This document shows, one piece after another, positions 31,351 through 34,195 of a stretch of DNA of 34,195 nt. How positions within the stretch are numbered: position 1 is the first letter of the stretch; the number at the start of each line of letters is the position of its first letter. Both the position numbers and the translations under genes were made by a program. Location of the stretch: NCBI GenBank assembly GCA_031296355.1, contig JARLFX010000126.1:1-34195 (forward strand), read 5' to 3'. Below the pieces are notes generated by a model that saw nothing but the letters and a program-made list of their open reading frames with translations, did not search any database and was not told the origin of the DNA. This DNA comes from Acidobacteriaceae bacterium (lineage in GTDB: Bacteria; Acidobacteriota; Terriglobia; Terriglobales; Acidobacteriaceae).

Positions 31351-34195
31351 CTATGGATTAGCCTGCGCATCGTTCGGATACGAGTACGACGAACTTCCAT
31401 TGCCCCAGATATACGAGTAGTCGTACCAGCCACGCGTCGCCGGAGCGGCCGAAGTATTAGTCAACTCCATGCGAAACGCATCGTCAGACGATCCATCCTG
31501 CGTACTCATCGAGATCGTAATTAAGTTGTCTCCACCAACCGACTGAATCAGGTCGCTGACGGGCCACTGCATCGCAAACCATTGTGTGTAACCCGAAAGC
31601 CCCGAGCGCATCTGGCAGTCGCTGGCATGGCTATAATGCCAGATCTCTTCATGATTGTTCAGGTAGAGGACGTAGCTGCCTTCTGTACACGCCACAGCCA
31701 CCGAAAGCACAGCATAACCAGACGAGTAGGATGTGTAGTTAGCTGGAGTGGCAAAGTGAATCTGCCAGGCTGGAATCGGCGTAGTCACCCCATTCGTTCC
31801 GGTTTCAGTGCTGAGTCCGGCTACATAGGACGGAATCGCGTATATATATCCATCCGTCGATACGTCGCTGCCCGTACCGTAGACCCCGGCATACAGTCCC
31901 GGGTCGAAGTAGCCCCAGTGGTTATAGTTCCACTTGCTCAGGTCGTTGGTTGCCGGGGTGGAACCAACGGCGGTGGCGTAGTAGACCGCCGCTCCGTTAT
32001 TGGCTGCAAAGTCCGCCCAGTAGTTCCATGCGCCAAGGTTCTCGCGGTCGTCCTTGCCGTCGGCGGTATGACCGTGCAGGAACTCGTGCGCCGAGCGATC
32101 CGGCGTGCCAATTGTGAACACCGTTGTCTCGTTTGTTCCAGCAAAGTTCTCTGGAACCCATGTACCCGTAAAAGTAGTTGTTCCATTGGCGGTCACGATG
32201 ACGCCGTCCTGGCGGAACTCGCCCCACTGGCCCAGCACATACACGCTGATCCGATAGGTTCCCGGAACCACACCCGTAATCGTCGCCGTACCGTTTGCGC
32301 TAATGTCTGCCCAGTACTGATAGCCCAGACTCGATACCTGAAAATTTACTCCGGGATCGCTGAGCACGGCCCACGCCGTGTACGGCGATGAGCCAGACGG
32401 AATTCCACTCATGTTGATCGAGACCGAACCGCGCGCCGTAGAAACGACATAGCCAGAAGAGGTCAGCACAGTGTCATTGTCGTAGAGCGGAGCAAGAGCC
32501 GCTCCAGCCGCCATCGCATCGGCATACATGTCGGCCTGCGTTGCAATCGTATTCTCGGTCTGGGTATACGCCTTTCCGAAGCGATTGACATGGATATAGT
32601 ACGGTCCGAAGAGACGCGTGCTAGCCACTCCCGCAGCCGTCGCCAAGGTCGTAAGCGGTTCGTCCTCGTGATCCGAGAAGGCCTCAATCATATCGATATT
32701 CTCGGTAAAGAAGAGATTCTGTTTGGTTGGCCCTCCGACAAATGTGTCCTTGTTGTTCAGCACCGTCCAGACCCCATAGTTCGGACCATAGACGCCATGC
32801 GCCTGATGCAGATACTCGTACCCGGCAAAGTCGTACTTGGTATAGAACTCGCGCGTCCAGTTGGAGGGAAAATTGTTGAATCCGTGTAGATCCTCGACCG
32901 CATTCTCCACCGAACGTCCTGCCGCACTGGATCCAAGATCCGACTGCGAAGGCAGTGTAATGTCTTCCACGCCCAGCCCTGTCAAGCTGGGATTCACCTC
33001 GTAAGTATTCGGCAGAAGGCTCGTGTTGTCGCGGAAGACCCACTGCACCTGGCCCACGCTTCCTGCAATATCGGTCGTCGCATGCACGAGTTCAATGTAT
33101 ACATGCACCCCGGGATCATTGGGATAGACGATCCAGTGTTCCGTAGCGCTGTATGCGTTGGTGGAGCTGGACGCATTAGTAATTTGCCAGTCAAGGTAGG
33201 AGTTATTGGGCCCCCAGGTAGCCTTCGCATTTACATTTGATCCGGTGCCAAAGCCAGCGTTGTCCATATACAGTCCATCGCTGCTGTAGGCAGTGTCGAT
33301 CAGTTGATCCGCGTAGCCATCGAGTATCCAGCTAATCAGATTTCCCGAAGAGGCACTCCACTTGAAGGTAATTGCGCCGTTGTCTATAACCCAGGTCGAG
33401 CTACTGTTGTTAAGAGTAATTACAAACGGCGTCGCGGCGGCAGTAAGTGATACCGTCTGCGTCCCTGTTCCCGCGTTGTCGGTCAGTGTCATCGTCGCTA
33501 CATACGAGCCGGAGACCAGCGGCGCAAACTTCATGGTGATGACGCAGCTAGTGCTCGCTGCAACTGTCGTGCCACATGTGTTTGTCTGAGTGAAGGCGTT
33601 CGCATTGGTCCCGCTCATTGCAATGCCGCTCAGCGTCAGCGCCGTTGTTCCGGTGTTCTGTAACGTGACGGTCGCCGTCGTGGTGTTGCTAATGCCTGCA
33701 ACGATGCTGGTGAACGTAACGGCATTTGAACTCAAGGTCACACCCGAACCTATCGCTGTGCTGGAGAGTCCTACAATCTCCGATCCGGCGCTTGTATTGT
33801 CGGCGATCGATAGCGTTGCGGAGTACGTTCCTCCTTGTGTCGGCGCAAAAGTCAACGTCACGGTGCAGTTCCCGGCGACCGCTAGTGTTGTTCCGCAGGA
33901 GGTCTGCGACACGCTGAACAGATTTGCGTTCGTCCCTGTTATTGCTGTTCCGCTAAGGCTTAGCGGTACCGTGCCGTTATTGGTCAGCGTGACCGTAGCC
34001 GTCGAAGTTGTAGTTCCTGACCCCATAGTCACAGATGTAAAGGTCAGTGTAGTCGCGCTCAGGCTGACGGTTGGGATTGCTGCTGAGCCGGTTAGCGCTA
34101 CGGTTGTGGGGGTGCTGGCTGTGTTGTTGGCGATCGACAGGGTTGCGCTGTCCGATGCGGTTGCTAGCTCGGTGTAGCTGAGCGTCACCGTGCAG
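31351..34195 (-). CDS. PL4 rhamnogalacturonan lyase with choice-of-anchor-D repeats, 5'-truncated by the window edge
   Basis: The frame is open to the right edge; the residues before the first in-frame start (CTVTLSYTE) belong to an Ig-like repeat, so the gene continues outside. About 948 codons are visible. The N-terminal part has one partial and two full choice-of-anchor-D (ASPM-SPD2-Hydin-like) repeats of about 100 residues, each with LSLSGTAITGTNAN/CGTT.VA...C.VT..FAP. From about residue 255 on is the PL4 lyase: the catalytic domain with EFYTKYDFAGYEYLHQAHGVYG (candidate catalytic Lys and His), GPYYIHVNRFGKAYTQ, then a fibronectin-like domain (GTYRISVYVLGQWGEFRQDGV), FTIGTPDRSAHEFLHG, and a C-terminal carbohydrate-binding-like sandwich. 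It cleaves the rhamnogalacturonan I backbone by beta-elimination; secreted or cell-surface. Family call rests on the IGTPDRSAHEF and domain order. Confidence 0.85.
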   Translation of the reverse strand, partial: CTVTLSYTELATASDSATLSIANNTASTPTTVALTGSAAIPTVSLSATTLTFTSVTMGSGTTTSTATVTLTNNGTVPLSLSGTAITGTNANLFSVSQTSCGTTLAVAGNCTVTLTFAPTQGGTYSATLSIADNTSAGSEIVGLSSTAIGSGVTLSSNAVTFTSIVAGISNTTTATVTLQNTGTTALTLSGIAMSGTNANAFTQTNTCGTTVAASTSCVITMKFAPLVSGSYVATMTLTDNAGTGTQTVSLTAAATPFVITLNNSSSTWVIDNGAITFKWSASSGNLISWILDGYADQLIDTAYSSDGLYMDNAGFGTGSNVNAKATWGPNNSYLDWQITNASSSTNAYSATEHWIVYPNDPGVHVYIELVHATTDIAGSVGQVQWVFRDNTSLLPNTYEVNPSLTGLGVEDITLPSQSDLGSSAAGRSVENAVEDLHGFNNFPSNWTREFYTKYDFAGYEYLHQAHGVYGPNYGVWTVLNNKDTFVGGPTKQNLFFTENIDMIEAFSDHEDEPLTTLATAAGVASTRLFGPYYIHVNRFGKAYTQTENTIATQADMYADAMAAGAALAPLYDNDTVLTSSGYVVSTARGSVSINMSGIPSGSSPYTAWAVLSDPGVNFQVSSLGYQYWADISANGTATITGVVPGTYRISVYVLGQWGEFRQDGVIVTANGTTTFTGTWVPENFAGTNETTVFTIGTPDRSAHEFLHGHTADGKDDRENLGAWNYWADFAANNGAAVYYATAVGSTPATNDLSKWNYNHWGYFDPGLYAGVYGTGSDVSTDGYIYAIPSYVAGLSTETGTNGVTTPIPAWQIHFATPANYTSYSSGYAVLSVAVACTEGSYVLYLNNHEEIWHYSHASDCQMRSGLSGYTQWFAMQWPVSDLIQSVGGDNLITISMSTQDGSSDDAFRMELTNTSAAPATRGWYDYSYIWGNGSSSYSYPNDAQANP

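Overview
The window reads as a piece of an Acidobacteriota chromosome, most likely class Terriglobia (the Granulicella, Edaphobacter and Terriglobus kind). The reasons are a fragment of the TIGR03435 family, which is expanded in this phylum, a pectin lyase carrying choice-of-anchor-D Ig-like repeats, a cytoplasmic Ser/Thr kinase with TPRs, and many dispersed intergenic hairpin repeats. Most genes are GC-rich, but 1-1000 and 3650-5000 are visibly more AT-rich. I see no rRNA, tRNA, CRISPR array, integrase or transposase.

Left part (1-6250): the 3' part of a CsgG-family gene, a membrane-anchored PASTA protein, a Tat-exported GH51 arabinofuranosidase, an unrecognised AT-rich gene bracketed by two copies of a palindromic element, a truncated TIGR03435 remnant, and a small exported Cys-rich protein.

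Central part (6260-20230): three glycolytic enzymes (eno, gpmA, pfkA) lie within about 8 kb, with an exported glycine-zipper protein and a soluble Ser/Thr kinase/TPR protein between them. A NifA-type sigma54 activator follows. Next comes a translationally coupled pair, a COG3375-type GNAT and an OSBS/N-succinylamino-acid racemase, and then mazG. The gaps hold three families of dispersed repeats.

Right part (20230-34195): lon and pheA are followed by two small stress-type proteins (a DUF5670/lmo0937-like membrane peptide and a CsbD-like protein) and a UbiA/MqnP-type prenyltransferase. Then comes a complete tripartite efflux operon in the order outer-membrane factor, YtcA lipoprotein, HlyD-type adaptor, FUSC pump. 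This is the gene set of E. coli ytcA-mdtNOP. A divergent TetR regulator sits beside a clear inverted-repeat operator. The window ends inside a large secreted PL4 rhamnogalacturonan lyase.

Taken together this looks like a plant-polymer-degrading soil heterotroph (GH51 plus PL4), mostly housekeeping in content. The less ordinary points are the repeat families (one pair flanking an orphan gene), Asn in place of Asp103 in PfkA, a NifA-like activator without visible targets, and stop codons buried inside 3' hairpins at four genes.
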